NCBI GenBank assembly: GCA_035549195.1 | Contig: DASZRK010000017.1 | Location: forward strand, 1-64,000 | Length of the DNA stretch: 64,000 nucleotides | DNA from: a bacterium | GTDB taxonomy: Bacteria > Oederibacteriota > Muellerivitia > Muellerivitales > Muellerivitaceae | Direction of reading: 5' to 3' | Shown here: in pieces, positions 41,668 to 49,747 of the stretch | Position numbering within the stretch: position 1 is the stretch's first letter | Layout: every line of letters begins with the position of its first letter | Notes under the pieces: generated by a model | The model's database searches: none | Seen by the model: only the letters and a program-made list of their open reading frames with translations | Told to the model about the DNA's origin: nothing | Position numbers and translations under genes: made by a program

Positions 41668-41994
41668 ATGGGACTATTTGGACCAAATGAGCATAAGTTT
41701 TTTATTCGGCCAGATCTCCAAGAACTCTATTTGAAATACTGGCCGCTTGAATTGTTAATGAAAGACATTCGACGAGTTTTTAAAGAATGCGTCTGCCCTA
41801 TTCATATGGATTACGCCACTTCTCTCCCACATTTAGACGATTCATTGCATGGGTTTAAAGAATTCTCTATCGACGCCAATAAAACACTATGGGTTGTATT
41901 TCAATTTTGCTGCAAAAACTACAAACAAAATATGGAGACCCAATCACAAAACGTTCTTATTGATGCCTTAAAAATCAAAGGCATCAACCTGTAG
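41668..41994 (+). CDS. unknown 108-residue protein
   Basis: A soluble protein with four cysteines and no recognised domain. Base composition is lower in GC than its neighbours, which suggests recent acquisition. It has only a weak AAGAG before its ATG. It is convergent with the glycosyltransferase, 4 bases apart. Confidence 0.55.
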   Translation: MGLFGPNEHKFFIRPDLQELYLKYWPLELLMKDIRRVFKECVCPIHMDYATSLPHLDDSLHGFKEFSIDANKTLWVVFQFCCKNYKQNMETQSQNVLIDALKIKGINL

Positions 41995-41997
41995 GTT

Positions 41998-43116
41998 TTA
42001 AATCTTTCTTCCCTTCCAATGGCCCCGGCCCGTCAGGTGCCAGAAAACCGAATTGAACCCGATCAGCGAAAAGAGCAGGCAGCCCAAAGGATGGAACAAC
42101 ACCGATCCGCGGCTGAAGCCATAACGGAAGCTCTCGAGGGCGCGGACCCCGAAGGACACCAGGACCATGGCCAGCGCCGGTCCGAAGAGCGGGCCATCGG
42201 GACCCAAACAAAGCGCGACAAAAGGAGCCACTCCATCCAGGAGCAGGGCCGCCTGGGCGTTAAGAAAGAAAAGCGGGTTGAAGGCCACCGCCGAATAGAA
42301 ATTCTTTGAAAAACCCTCCCAGACCTCCCGGGCATTGGTGTACATGCGGCAAAAGGAAAGGTCGGACCCGTCGCCATAGACCAGCTTGTAGCCGCCCCGC
42401 ACGATGAGCTTGCCGAAGTTCAAGTCCTCCACGATCTCGTTCTTGACCCGCTCGTGCCCGCCGAAAGCGCGGTAGACCTTCTTTTGGATGAGGATGTATT
42501 GGCCGCTCACCCCGGCGAACTTCGAGAAGAAGCTGTCCTTGCGCAGCGACCACCGGGCGGGTAGGAAGGCCAGGAGCGTATAGGCCATGACCGGCACCAC
42601 CAGCGCTTCCATCCAGGTCCCCGTGACCTGCCGGGTAAAAAGCGTCAGCACATCCGCTTTTTTCGCCAAAGCCATCTGGATGGACCGCTTCATGAGGTGG
42701 GGATGATGCCATGTGTCCGCGTCGGTGAAGAAGAACCATTCCCCTTTGGCTTTTTTTGCCAACTGCTGGCAAGCCCAGGGCTTCCCTTTCCAGCCCGGGG
42801 GCAATTCGGTTCCTGAAATCACCTTCAGCCGATGGTCTTTCCGGGCCCGCTTCCTCAACAACGCCAGGGTTCCATCCGTGGAGCGATCATCCAGGACGAT
42901 CAATTCGAATCTTGGATAATCCAAGGCCAGCAAGGTTTTGAGGCAGGGCTCGATCCGTAGTTCCTCGTTGCGGGCGGGGATCAGGATGGAGACGAAGGGC
43001 CACTTCTTGCGTCCCTTGTCCAGGGCGGGCGGTTTCTCGAAAAGGAGGGTGTTGTCCCAGGCAACGAAGAGCAGGTAGGCGACCAGGGACCACCAATAGA
43101 TCGAAAGAATGAGCAT
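41998..43116 (-). CDS. family 2 membrane glycosyltransferase
   Basis: A 372-residue GT2 enzyme. An N-terminal helix (2-22) is followed by the GT-A domain: PFVSILIPARNEE (about 40-52), LIVLDDRSTDGT (73-84), DXD-type FFTDADTW (about 128-135) and a QXXRW-like region with SFCRMYTNAREVWEGFSKN. Two or more C-terminal helices follow. The arrangement resembles CrtQ-like and other lipid- or carotenoid-glycosylating transferases. The acceptor is not known. The promoter is separated from ahpC by a terminator. Confidence 0.85.
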   Translation of the reverse strand: MLILSIYWWSLVAYLLFVAWDNTLLFEKPPALDKGRKKWPFVSILIPARNEELRIEPCLKTLLALDYPRFELIVLDDRSTDGTLALLRKRARKDHRLKVISGTELPPGWKGKPWACQQLAKKAKGEWFFFTDADTWHHPHLMKRSIQMALAKKADVLTLFTRQVTGTWMEALVVPVMAYTLLAFLPARWSLRKDSFFSKFAGVSGQYILIQKKVYRAFGGHERVKNEIVEDLNFGKLIVRGGYKLVYGDGSDLSFCRMYTNAREVWEGFSKNFYSAVAFNPLFFLNAQAALLLDGVAPFVALCLGPDGPLFGPALAMVLVSFGVRALESFRYGFSRGSVLFHPLGCLLFSLIGFNSVFWHLTGRGHWKGRKI

Positions 43117-43143
43117 TCGCGGGACCTTTTCATGGATCGGGAC

Positions 43144-43176
43144 AATAAAAAAGGGGACCCCCTCTTGGGGGTCCCC
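43144..43176 (-). terminator. rho-independent terminator after peroxiredoxin
   Basis: GGGGACCCCC/GGGGGTCCCC (10 bp) with a 4-base loop, followed on the minus strand by TTTTTTATT. Confidence 0.9.
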
Positions 43177-43195
43177 TTCATTCTAACCTCGAAAC

Positions 43196-43717
43196 TTAAT
43201 TGATCGTCTTCTGGCCGGGGGTCCAGCCGCATCCGGTCAACTTGCCGGTCTCGAAGGCCGCCAAGGTGCGGATGGTCTCCTCCACGTTACGGCCGACGGC
43301 CGTGTCATTGATGGTGGCGTGCTTCAGGTTGCCGTCCGGATCGATGACGAAAGTGCCGCGCAGGGCGATGCCCTTATCCTCGATCAACACGCCGAAGGCG
43401 CGGGAGATCGTGTGGGCGGTGTCCGCCAAATGGGGGAACTTCAGCTTGCCCAGGCCCGCTTCCTGCCAGGCCTTGTGGCTATAAACGCTGTCGGTGGAGC
43501 AGGTGATGACCTCCGCCTTCATCTTCCCGAACTCCTCGTACTTCTCGTTGAACGCCTTGATCTCGGTCGGGCACACGAAAGTGAAGTCCAAGGGATAGAA
43601 GAACAACACCACCCATTTGCCCTTGTAGTCGGACAACTTGATGTCCTTGAATTCGCCGTTCGGCATCACCGCTTGGCCCTGGAAATCAGGGGCCTTTTGT
43701 CCTACTTGAACCGCCAT
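43196..43717 (-). CDS. typical 2-Cys peroxiredoxin (AhpC/Prx)
   Basis: A 173-residue thiol peroxidase. Peroxidatic Cys49 lies in DFTFVCPTE and resolving Cys163 in TGCGWTPG. It reduces H2O2 and organic peroxides in the cytoplasm. It is about 10-15 residues shorter at the C-terminus than many AhpC proteins and lacks the long YF-bearing tail, which would make it less prone to overoxidation. It is downstream of a Fur/PerR-type gene and is a probable target of it. Confidence 0.94.
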   Translation of the reverse strand: MAVQVGQKAPDFQGQAVMPNGEFKDIKLSDYKGKWVVLFFYPLDFTFVCPTEIKAFNEKYEEFGKMKAEVITCSTDSVYSHKAWQEAGLGKLKFPHLADTAHTISRAFGVLIEDKGIALRGTFVIDPDGNLKHATINDTAVGRNVEETIRTLAAFETGKLTGCGWTPGQKTIN

Positions 43718-43811
43718 AACCGCCTCCTTGTGTTTATTCCCACCATCCGGATGAGGACGGTAGTATCGATGACCCTTCCCCGGGGTTTCAACCCCCCGGC
43801 CATCCCGGGTC

Positions 43812-44279
43812 TTAGTTCCTCGCCTTGGTCCTGCGCTTGCCCGCGCAATCGGGGCAGTAGCCCTTGAAGTGCACCGAATAATCCACGACCTCGAAACCTT
43901 TTCCGGAGGCCGGGGGCAGGCGCAATTCCCGCACGCGGTCCTCCTCCAGATCCACCACCTTATGGCATTGCAGGCAGGTCAGATGATGATGCCGCTCAGT
44001 GTTCGGGTCATAACGGGCGGCGGACCCCAGATGGCTGGCCTTGTGCACGATCCCCAAGCGCACCAGGGTCTCCAGGACCCGGTAAACGGTGGTGCGGGAA
44101 AGGCCGGGCAGGCGCCCTTCGACCGCTTCGAAGACCTGGTCGGCGGTGGGATGGTCCACCCGGCCGGCCAGCGTCTCCAGGATGACCTGTCGTTGGCTGG
44201 TCAGGGGAAGTCCCTGTTCCCGGCAAAGCTCCTCGAAACGCTGGAGTTTTTCCTGGATGAAGGCGGGGCTGGGTTTCAT
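43812..44279 (-). CDS. Fur-family regulator (PerR-like)
   Basis: A 155-residue Fur-family metalloregulator. The winged helix (about 15-80) includes PLTSQRQVILETL and LSRTTVYRVLETLVRLGIV; the dimer domain has HHHLTCLQCHKVVDL (metal site and zinc Cys pair) and CPDC near the C-terminus. Its position 94 bases upstream of a peroxiredoxin favours PerR (peroxide sensing) over iron control. ATG 44279 is chosen; an earlier ATG would run through a palindrome that looks like its own operator. Confidence 0.87.
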   Translation of the reverse strand: MKPSPAFIQEKLQRFEELCREQGLPLTSQRQVILETLAGRVDHPTADQVFEAVEGRLPGLSRTTVYRVLETLVRLGIVHKASHLGSAARYDPNTERHHHLTCLQCHKVVDLEEDRVRELRLPPASGKGFEVVDYSVHFKGYCPDCAGKRRTKARN

Positions 44280-44290
44280 GGTTGGTAATT

Positions 44291-44307
44291 TATTGCAACT
44301 AGTAATA
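44291..44307. promoter_or_regulatory. Fur/PerR-box-like palindrome
   Basis: TATTGCAACTAGTAATA is an imperfect 8-1-8 palindrome just upstream of the Fur-family start; it could mediate autoregulation. Confidence 0.45.
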
Positions 44308-44374
44308 GATGTCAACCTCTCCCTGCGCCTTTTTGCGTGGAGGGATGGGACCCCGCCCTTGGTACAATGACCCC

Positions 44375-44812
44375 ATGGCCAACGACGACCTGCGCATCAA
44401 GACCCTGACCCTGGAGGAGGCCAATGCCCTCCTTCCTCAGGTCCGCTTGACCCTCAAGTCCCTCCGGGAACTGCGGGCGGCGATCCTGCGCGCCCAGGCC
44501 CAGGTGGAGATCGAGGAGATGACCCAAAGCTCCGCCCCCGGGGTCCTGACCCAGGAGGGCCACGCGGCGGTGGCCAAGTGGATGGAGGTCCTTCACTTCA
44601 ACTCCAAGCGTTTCGAGGAGGACCTATCGGCCTTGGAGGAAAGCGGCGCCCACCTGAAGGACCTGGACACCGGACTGGTGGATTTCTACAGCCTCCGGGG
44701 CCGGGAGCTCATCTTCCTTTGCTGGAAGGAAGGTGAGGACGAGGTGACCCATTGGCACAGCCTGGAGGGCGGCTTCCGGGGCCGGCAGTCCCTCGACCCT
44801 CCCGTTTTCTGA
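44375..44812 (+). CDS. DUF2203 family protein
   Basis: A 145-residue soluble protein with the DUF2203 pattern: TLEEANALLPQVR at the N-terminus, a coiled middle with LRAAILRAQAQVEIEEMTQ, and the C-terminal LVDFYSLRGRELIFLCWKEGEDEVTHWH. The function of the family is unknown. It starts at ATG 44375; upstream in-frame codons overlap the Fur promoter. It precedes transketolase by 71 bases. Confidence 0.85.
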   Translation: MANDDLRIKTLTLEEANALLPQVRLTLKSLRELRAAILRAQAQVEIEEMTQSSAPGVLTQEGHAAVAKWMEVLHFNSKRFEEDLSALEESGAHLKDLDTGLVDFYSLRGRELIFLCWKEGEDEVTHWHSLEGGFRGRQSLDPPVF

Positions 44813-44883
44813 CCGGGCCCCACGTTTTTTTCGTCGAAATCCCTTAGAATCTCTGGACCCAAACGACCGATAAGGAGCCCGTC

Positions 44884-46890
44884 ATGTCCAAGCCCTTCGA
44901 CCAAGCCGACCAACTCGCCGTCGACACCATCCGGATGCTCGCCGTGGACGCCACCCGCCAGGCCAGCTCCGGCCACCCGGGTATGCCCATGGGCATGGCC
45001 CCCGCCGCCCACGTGCTCTGGACCCGCCACCTGAAGCACTCCCCCGCCAATTCCCTTTGGGTGGACCGGGACCGTTTCGTGCTTTCGGCCGGCCACGGCT
45101 CCATGCTCATCTACGCCCTTTTGCACTTGCACGGGTACAAAGTGACCCTGGACGACCTGAAACAATTCCGCCAATGGGGCAGCAAGACCCCGGGTCACCC
45201 CGAATTCGGCCACACCGACGGGGTCGAGACCACCACGGGACCGCTGGGCCAGGGTATCGCCACCGCCGTCGGGTTCGCCATGGGCGAGGCCATCATGGCC
45301 GCCCGCTTCGGCAAGGACCTGGTGGACCACCGCACCTGGGTCATCGCCTCCGATGGCGACGTGCAGGAAGGCGTTTCCCACGAGGCCTCTTCCCTGGCCG
45401 GCCATTTGAAGCTCGGCAAGCTCAAGGTGATCTACGACGACAACCATATCTCCATCGAAGGCGACACCAAGCTGGCCTTCACCGAGGACGTGCTCAAGCG
45501 CTATGAGGCCTACGGATGGCATACCCTGCGCGTGGACGATGCCAACGACCTAGAGGCGCTCGATAAGGCCATGACCGCCGCCGAGGCCGAGACTTCCCGC
45601 CCGTCGATCATCGCCGTCCGCTCCCACATCGGCTTTGGTAGCCCCTTGCAGGACAACTCCAAGGTGCACGGGTCGCCCCTGTCGCCCGACGACATCAAGA
45701 AGACCAAGGATTTCTTCAAGTGGCCCCAGGAACCCACCTTCCACGTGCCGGAGGAGGCCAAGAAGCGCTGCCTCGAATCGGTGGAGAAGGGCAAAAAGCT
45801 GGAGGCCGAATGGAACGCCCGCGGCAAGGACCGGATCAAGTCCGACCCCGAAGGTTTCAAGCAATTCACCCTGTCCCTGGCCAAGGACCTGCCGCCCGAC
45901 CTGGAGAAAAAGCTGCCCGTCTTCCCCGCCGACGAGAAGGGACTGGCCACCCGTCAGGCCTCGAGCAAGGTCCTCAATGCCATCGCCAAGGAAGTGCCCT
46001 TCTTCTTCGGGGGCTCCGCCGACCTGGCCGAATCCAACCTTACCCTCATCGAGGGTGGCGGCGATTTCGAGGCGGGCCAATACAAGAACCGCATCTTCCA
46101 CTTCGGCATCCGCGAGCACGGCATGGCCGCTTGCCTGAACGGCATGGCCCTGCACGGCGGTGTCATCCCCTTCGGCGGCACCTTCCTGATGTTCAACGAC
46201 TATATGAAGCCCGCCTACCGCCTAGCCCACCTGATGGGCGTGCAATCCATCTTCGTCTTCACCCATGATTCGATCGGCCAAGGCGAGGACGGGCCGACCC
46301 ACCAACCCGTGGAGACCCTGGCCGCCATGCGGGCTACGCCCAACGGCTGTGTGATCCGCCCCGCCGACGCCAACGAAAGCGCCTATGCCTGGCTGGCGGC
46401 GCTCCACCGCAAGAATGCGCCGACCGCCCTGGTCTTCTCCCGGCAGGCCTTGCCGACCTTCGATCGTTCCAAGCTGGCCCCGGCCTCGGGCACCCTCAAG
46501 GGCGCCTATGTGCTCTCGGAAGCCAAGGGTGGAAAACCCCAAGTGATCCTCATGGGCACTGGCTCCGAGGTTCAACTTTGCGTGAAGGCCCAGGAACTAT
46601 TGGAAAAGGAAGGGATCGCCGCCCGCGTGGTGAGCTTCCCCTCCTGGGAACTCTTCGCCGCCCAATCGGATTCTTATAAAGAAGAAGTCCTGCCCTCCTC
46701 CGTTAAGGCCCGTGTGGCCGTGGAAGCAGCGACCAGTTTCGGCTGGCACCGCTGGACCGGGGACAAAGGCCGCTTCGTGACCCTGGAGCGCTTCGGCGCC
46801 AGCGCCCCCGGCGGCGTGGCCCTAAAGAACCTGGGTTTCACCGCGGAAAAAGTGGTCGAAGCGGCGAAGGACTCAATAAAGAACCTATAA
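44884..46890 (+). CDS. tkt: transketolase
   Basis: A 668-residue, full-length thiamine-diphosphate transketolase. SGHPGMPMGMAPAAHVLW near the N-terminus, GDGDVQEG-type ThDP/Mg motif (Asp157-Gly-Asp159), and the pyrimidine domain with FGIREHGMAACLNGMA and HDSIGQGEDGPTHQPVE are all intact. It transfers two-carbon units between sugar phosphates in the pentose phosphate pathway. AAGGAG precedes the ATG. Oxidative-branch genes zwf, opcA and pgl lie just downstream on the other strand. Confidence 0.97.
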   Translation: MSKPFDQADQLAVDTIRMLAVDATRQASSGHPGMPMGMAPAAHVLWTRHLKHSPANSLWVDRDRFVLSAGHGSMLIYALLHLHGYKVTLDDLKQFRQWGSKTPGHPEFGHTDGVETTTGPLGQGIATAVGFAMGEAIMAARFGKDLVDHRTWVIASDGDVQEGVSHEASSLAGHLKLGKLKVIYDDNHISIEGDTKLAFTEDVLKRYEAYGWHTLRVDDANDLEALDKAMTAAEAETSRPSIIAVRSHIGFGSPLQDNSKVHGSPLSPDDIKKTKDFFKWPQEPTFHVPEEAKKRCLESVEKGKKLEAEWNARGKDRIKSDPEGFKQFTLSLAKDLPPDLEKKLPVFPADEKGLATRQASSKVLNAIAKEVPFFFGGSADLAESNLTLIEGGGDFEAGQYKNRIFHFGIREHGMAACLNGMALHGGVIPFGGTFLMFNDYMKPAYRLAHLMGVQSIFVFTHDSIGQGEDGPTHQPVETLAAMRATPNGCVIRPADANESAYAWLAALHRKNAPTALVFSRQALPTFDRSKLAPASGTLKGAYVLSEAKGGKPQVILMGTGSEVQLCVKAQELLEKEGIAARVVSFPSWELFAAQSDSYKEEVLPSSVKARVAVEAATSFGWHRWTGDKGRFVTLERFGASAPGGVALKNLGFTAEKVVEAAKDSIKNL

Positions 46891-46893
46891 CCA

Positions 46894-47044
46894 TGTCATT
46901 GCGAGGAATGAACGCCGATTAGGCATTCGCCAATGACGAAGCAATCTCAGTTCCAAAATACACTCCTTGGGAAAAGGCATATTTAGACTGAGGTCGCCTC
47001 GTCGTGATCGCCCCGCTATTCACGGGGCACTCCTCGCGATGACA
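46894..47044. repeat. 151-bp dispersed inverted-repeat element
   Basis: TGTCATTGCGAGGA at the left end and its near-complement TCCTCGCGATGACA at the right end enclose hairpin-forming sequence. Such GTCATTGCGAGGA elements are scattered intergenically in many bacterial genomes. Confidence 0.75.
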
Positions 47045-47173
47045 ACGAACCACTCATCGTTTCCAGGGATCCATGATCACCACCACCCATGCCCAGCCTC
47101 TTCTCATCTTCATCGGCTTCTTCCAGGGCCTCTGGCTCATCTATTATTACGTTGGATTTCATTGGAGGGCTTT

Positions 47174-47596
47174 TTGAGGCTTTGGTCCCTTCATCCTCGA
47201 TATCTGGACACAAAAGGCCTCTTGGCCGTCTGGCGGGAAGGTCTTCTTGCCCAAAAGGTTTTGGAGGGAAAGACCAAAGGTTATAAGAACCATCCCCAAC
47301 TCGCCCGCTTCAAGACTCAGAAGGATCCTCGTAAAGCCATCGGCAACTATTTATTGGAAGTTTGGAAAGAAGCGGAGACGCGCGGGTATTCCTTCGCGCG
47401 ACATAAGGTGCGAAGAGCGGGAAAGATGAACCTTATCCCTGTGACCCGGGGGCAGATAAAGTATGAATGGGAGCACTTGCGGAAAAAACTGCGGAAAAGA
47501 GACCCCGTGAGGCTCCAGTCGATGACGAGAATCCCAAGGCTCCATCCGTCGTTCCGTTCGGTGGTCGGACCGGTCGAGGATTGGGAAAAACGGTAG
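47174..47596 (+). CDS. pyrimidine-dimer DNA glycosylase (T4 EndoV-like)
   Basis: A 140-residue protein starting LRLWSLHPRYLDTKGL from TTG 47174, with GGAGGG 6 bases upstream. The sequence WREGLLAQKVLEGKTKGYKN is typical of the T4 endonuclease V-like pyrimidine-dimer glycosylase family, which recognises UV dimers and nicks the strand. The reading frame is open further upstream, but that part lies in the dispersed repeat and is not protein-like. It is convergent with pgl by one base. Confidence 0.82.
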   Translation: MRLWSLHPRYLDTKGLLAVWREGLLAQKVLEGKTKGYKNHPQLARFKTQKDPRKAIGNYLLEVWKEAETRGYSFARHKVRRAGKMNLIPVTRGQIKYEWEHLRKKLRKRDPVRLQSMTRIPRLHPSFRSVVGPVEDWEKR

Positions 47597-48442
47597 TTAT
47601 TTCTTAAGAAGGGCCGCGGCCGGAGCATCCATCATAAAGACCAGTTTTCCGTCGGTGGGCCTGAGGTATTGGATCGGGTAGCGAGGCGGATCCTTGGGAC
47701 CTTCCAGTACTTCCTTGAGCATTTTGGCTTTCTTGTCCCCCGAGACCAAGACCAGCAGTTCCCGCGAGGCGTTCAAGACCGGGAAGGTCAGCGAGACCCG
47801 GTCCTTCTTGGCGTCATCCACGTAATAGCCCACCACCCATTTTTCCATCTCGTTCAACTGCTCCACCCTTGGGAACAAGCTGGCGGTATGCCCGTCATCC
47901 CCCATCCCCATGAGGGACAGGTCGAAACGCGGCACGGATCCGCTCCCGAAGAACTTGCGCATCTTGATCTCGTAGGAATTGGCCGCCTTATCGACCGGCA
48001 AGGCCCCGTTGGTCATGGGGAAGATGTTCTCTTTCGGGGTGGGAACCTTGGACAGGAGGAATTCCTGGGTCATGCGGTAGTTGCTGTCCGGGTGGTCGAA
48101 GGGCACGTGGCGCTCATCGACCCAGAAGAAGAAGCACTTGTCCCAGGGGATGAGGCTGCGGTAGGGCTCCTCGGTCAATTGCTGGAACAGGCCTTTGGGG
48201 GTGGTGCCGCCGGAAAGGGCGGCTACGAAACGGCCCCGGGCGTTCACGGCGTCGCGGGAGGCCTGCATGAAGAGCGGAGCCGCTTCCTGCACCAAGGTGG
48301 CCGCGTCCGGAAAAAGCTTCACTTCAGGAAAAAATCCGATCTTTTTGGGTTTAGTGGAGGCTTGGGGAGAAGCCGCTTTTTTCACGGCCTTCCTGACGCT
48401 ACGAACGGGCGTCTTCTTCTTTTTTACGGGCTTCTTGGCCAT
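47597..48442 (-). CDS. pgl: 6-phosphogluconolactonase
   Basis: A 281-residue DevB-type lactonase. Residues 1-34 are an unusual Lys-rich extension (KKPVKKKKTPVRSVRKAVKK); the enzyme domain begins at about 36. Family motifs AALSGGTTPKGLF, FWVDERHVP and GMGDDGHTASLFP are intact. It hydrolyses 6-phosphogluconolactone after G6P dehydrogenase. It is the last gene of zwf-opcA-pgl, 83 bases after opcA. Confidence 0.93.
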   Translation of the reverse strand: MAKKPVKKKKTPVRSVRKAVKKAASPQASTKPKKIGFFPEVKLFPDAATLVQEAAPLFMQASRDAVNARGRFVAALSGGTTPKGLFQQLTEEPYRSLIPWDKCFFFWVDERHVPFDHPDSNYRMTQEFLLSKVPTPKENIFPMTNGALPVDKAANSYEIKMRKFFGSGSVPRFDLSLMGMGDDGHTASLFPRVEQLNEMEKWVVGYYVDDAKKDRVSLTFPVLNASRELLVLVSGDKKAKMLKEVLEGPKDPPRYPIQYLRPTDGKLVFMMDAPAAALLKK

Positions 48443-48525
48443 GCTCCCCTCTCTTCAAAGGAGGAAATCATCCCTCAACGGATTCTACGCACCCCTCCTC
48501 GTTTTTTCCAAGGGTGGCGGGTCTT

Positions 48526-49623
48526 TTAAAGGGTCAGTTTGGGCTTGATGAGGGTGGTACCGACCATCTCCAGGGCCCGGCGCCAGACCAGGTCGTCCTC
48601 CAGGTGCTTGAGACCCAGGTCCAGCAGTTCGTTGGTGTGCAGGTGGTCGAAGGAGACCGTCCGCTGGAAGCCGACCTTATGGTCGATCTCGGTACGGGCA
48701 ATGACGCAATGCGGGTCCGAGTCCCGGATGACGGTGAAGAGGCCGGGCTTATCCCCATTGGTCTCGATACCAACGGCGAAGATACGGTCCCAACGGGCGT
48801 CATTGACGGGTACGGGCTTCAGGTGGACCTCCACCTTGCCCGTGGGGGTCTCGAAATCCAGCCGGTCGGCGAACTCGGCCATGCGGGTCCCCGAGTATTT
48901 CCACCCCAATTGGGAGCCCAGCCAGCAGGCCAGGAAGAGGCTTCGGGTGGGCTGGTTGCCCGACCCGTGCTCGATGGTGACCTTGCGGATCCGCTTGAGA
49001 TAGGGGGCCCATTGCCCGTCGAAAAGCTCGGCGATGAGCGCCCGCCAGCGTTGGATGCGCACCCAGTTCAGGTCCCCCAGGAAGCAGTGGGGGAACCGGC
49101 TGTGCCAGAAGGCCGCGAGCCGGGAGAGGGCGTGGATGGGCTTTTGGAACTTGGAGGAATCCACCCAGACGCGGTTGGAGGCCAGGGCCATCTTCTCGAA
49201 ATAGGCGTTCTCGTAGGGGAGGTCCCCCGGCCACCAGAACTCGACCGGCAGGTCGGGCATGAGGAGGGAAAAGGTGAAGCCATAAAGGTTCTCGATGACC
49301 CCCGGTTGGGCGACCAGTTTGATGAGGTCGCAGCAGACCCGCTTTTCCTTGCCGGTGTTGAAGAGGCAGTGGCCCGAAACATAGGAGCGCAGGGATGATT
49401 CGGTGGTGTCGGCCGCGGGACGCACCAGGATGTAGCGACCCGGCTGTTTCTCGGCCAGGTCGTTCAGGATCTGCTCGACCCGGTATCCCTCGTCGTGGTT
49501 GGAGGCGTAGGCCACCATGTTGGTCGTATAGACCCGTTGCAGTCCCAGGTCCTTGGATTCCCCTTCCAGGGGTTTCCAAAGGTCCGCCAGGTCCTTCTCG
49601 ATGCTTTGGGCTGAAATTCCCAT
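48526..49623 (-). CDS. opcA: OpcA-type G6PDH assembly protein
   Basis: A 365-residue OpcA family protein, which binds and activates glucose-6-phosphate dehydrogenase in cyanobacteria and actinobacteria. Typical segments are YILVRPAADTTESSLRSYVS, CCDLIKLVA and LPVEFWWPGDLP. ATG 49623 follows GGAGG and is preferred to the longer frame that runs through a dispersed repeat. It lies between zwf and pgl, consistent with co-regulation. Confidence 0.9.
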   Translation of the reverse strand: MGISAQSIEKDLADLWKPLEGESKDLGLQRVYTTNMVAYASNHDEGYRVEQILNDLAEKQPGRYILVRPAADTTESSLRSYVSGHCLFNTGKEKRVCCDLIKLVAQPGVIENLYGFTFSLLMPDLPVEFWWPGDLPYENAYFEKMALASNRVWVDSSKFQKPIHALSRLAAFWHSRFPHCFLGDLNWVRIQRWRALIAELFDGQWAPYLKRIRKVTIEHGSGNQPTRSLFLACWLGSQLGWKYSGTRMAEFADRLDFETPTGKVEVHLKPVPVNDARWDRIFAVGIETNGDKPGLFTVIRDSDPHCVIARTEIDHKVGFQRTVSFDHLHTNELLDLGLKHLEDDLVWRRALEMVGTTLIKPKLTL

Positions 49624-49645
49624 GAAAAACCTCCAAAGCTTTCGA

Positions 49646-49736
49646 ACCACAGAGTTCCCGAGGGCACAGAGAAAAGATCTTTTGGATCTTAAATCCGGAA
49701 CAATTTCCTTTTTCGTCTTCTCTGAGTTCTCGGTGA
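49646..49736. repeat. dispersed inverted repeat (ACCACAGAG type)
   Basis: ACCACAGAGTTCCCGAGGGC at one end and a near-complementary TCTGAGTTCTCGGTG at the other, with AT-rich centre, inserted between zwf and opcA. Confidence 0.6.
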
Positions 49737-49747
49737 TTAGATCGGGG

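Noticed and set aside
46967-47173. N-terminal extension of the glycosylase gene
   Set aside because: The upstream in-frame codons lie in a dispersed repeat and give His/Pro-rich nonsense; the TTG at 47174 has a good ribosome-binding site and matches the family N-terminus.
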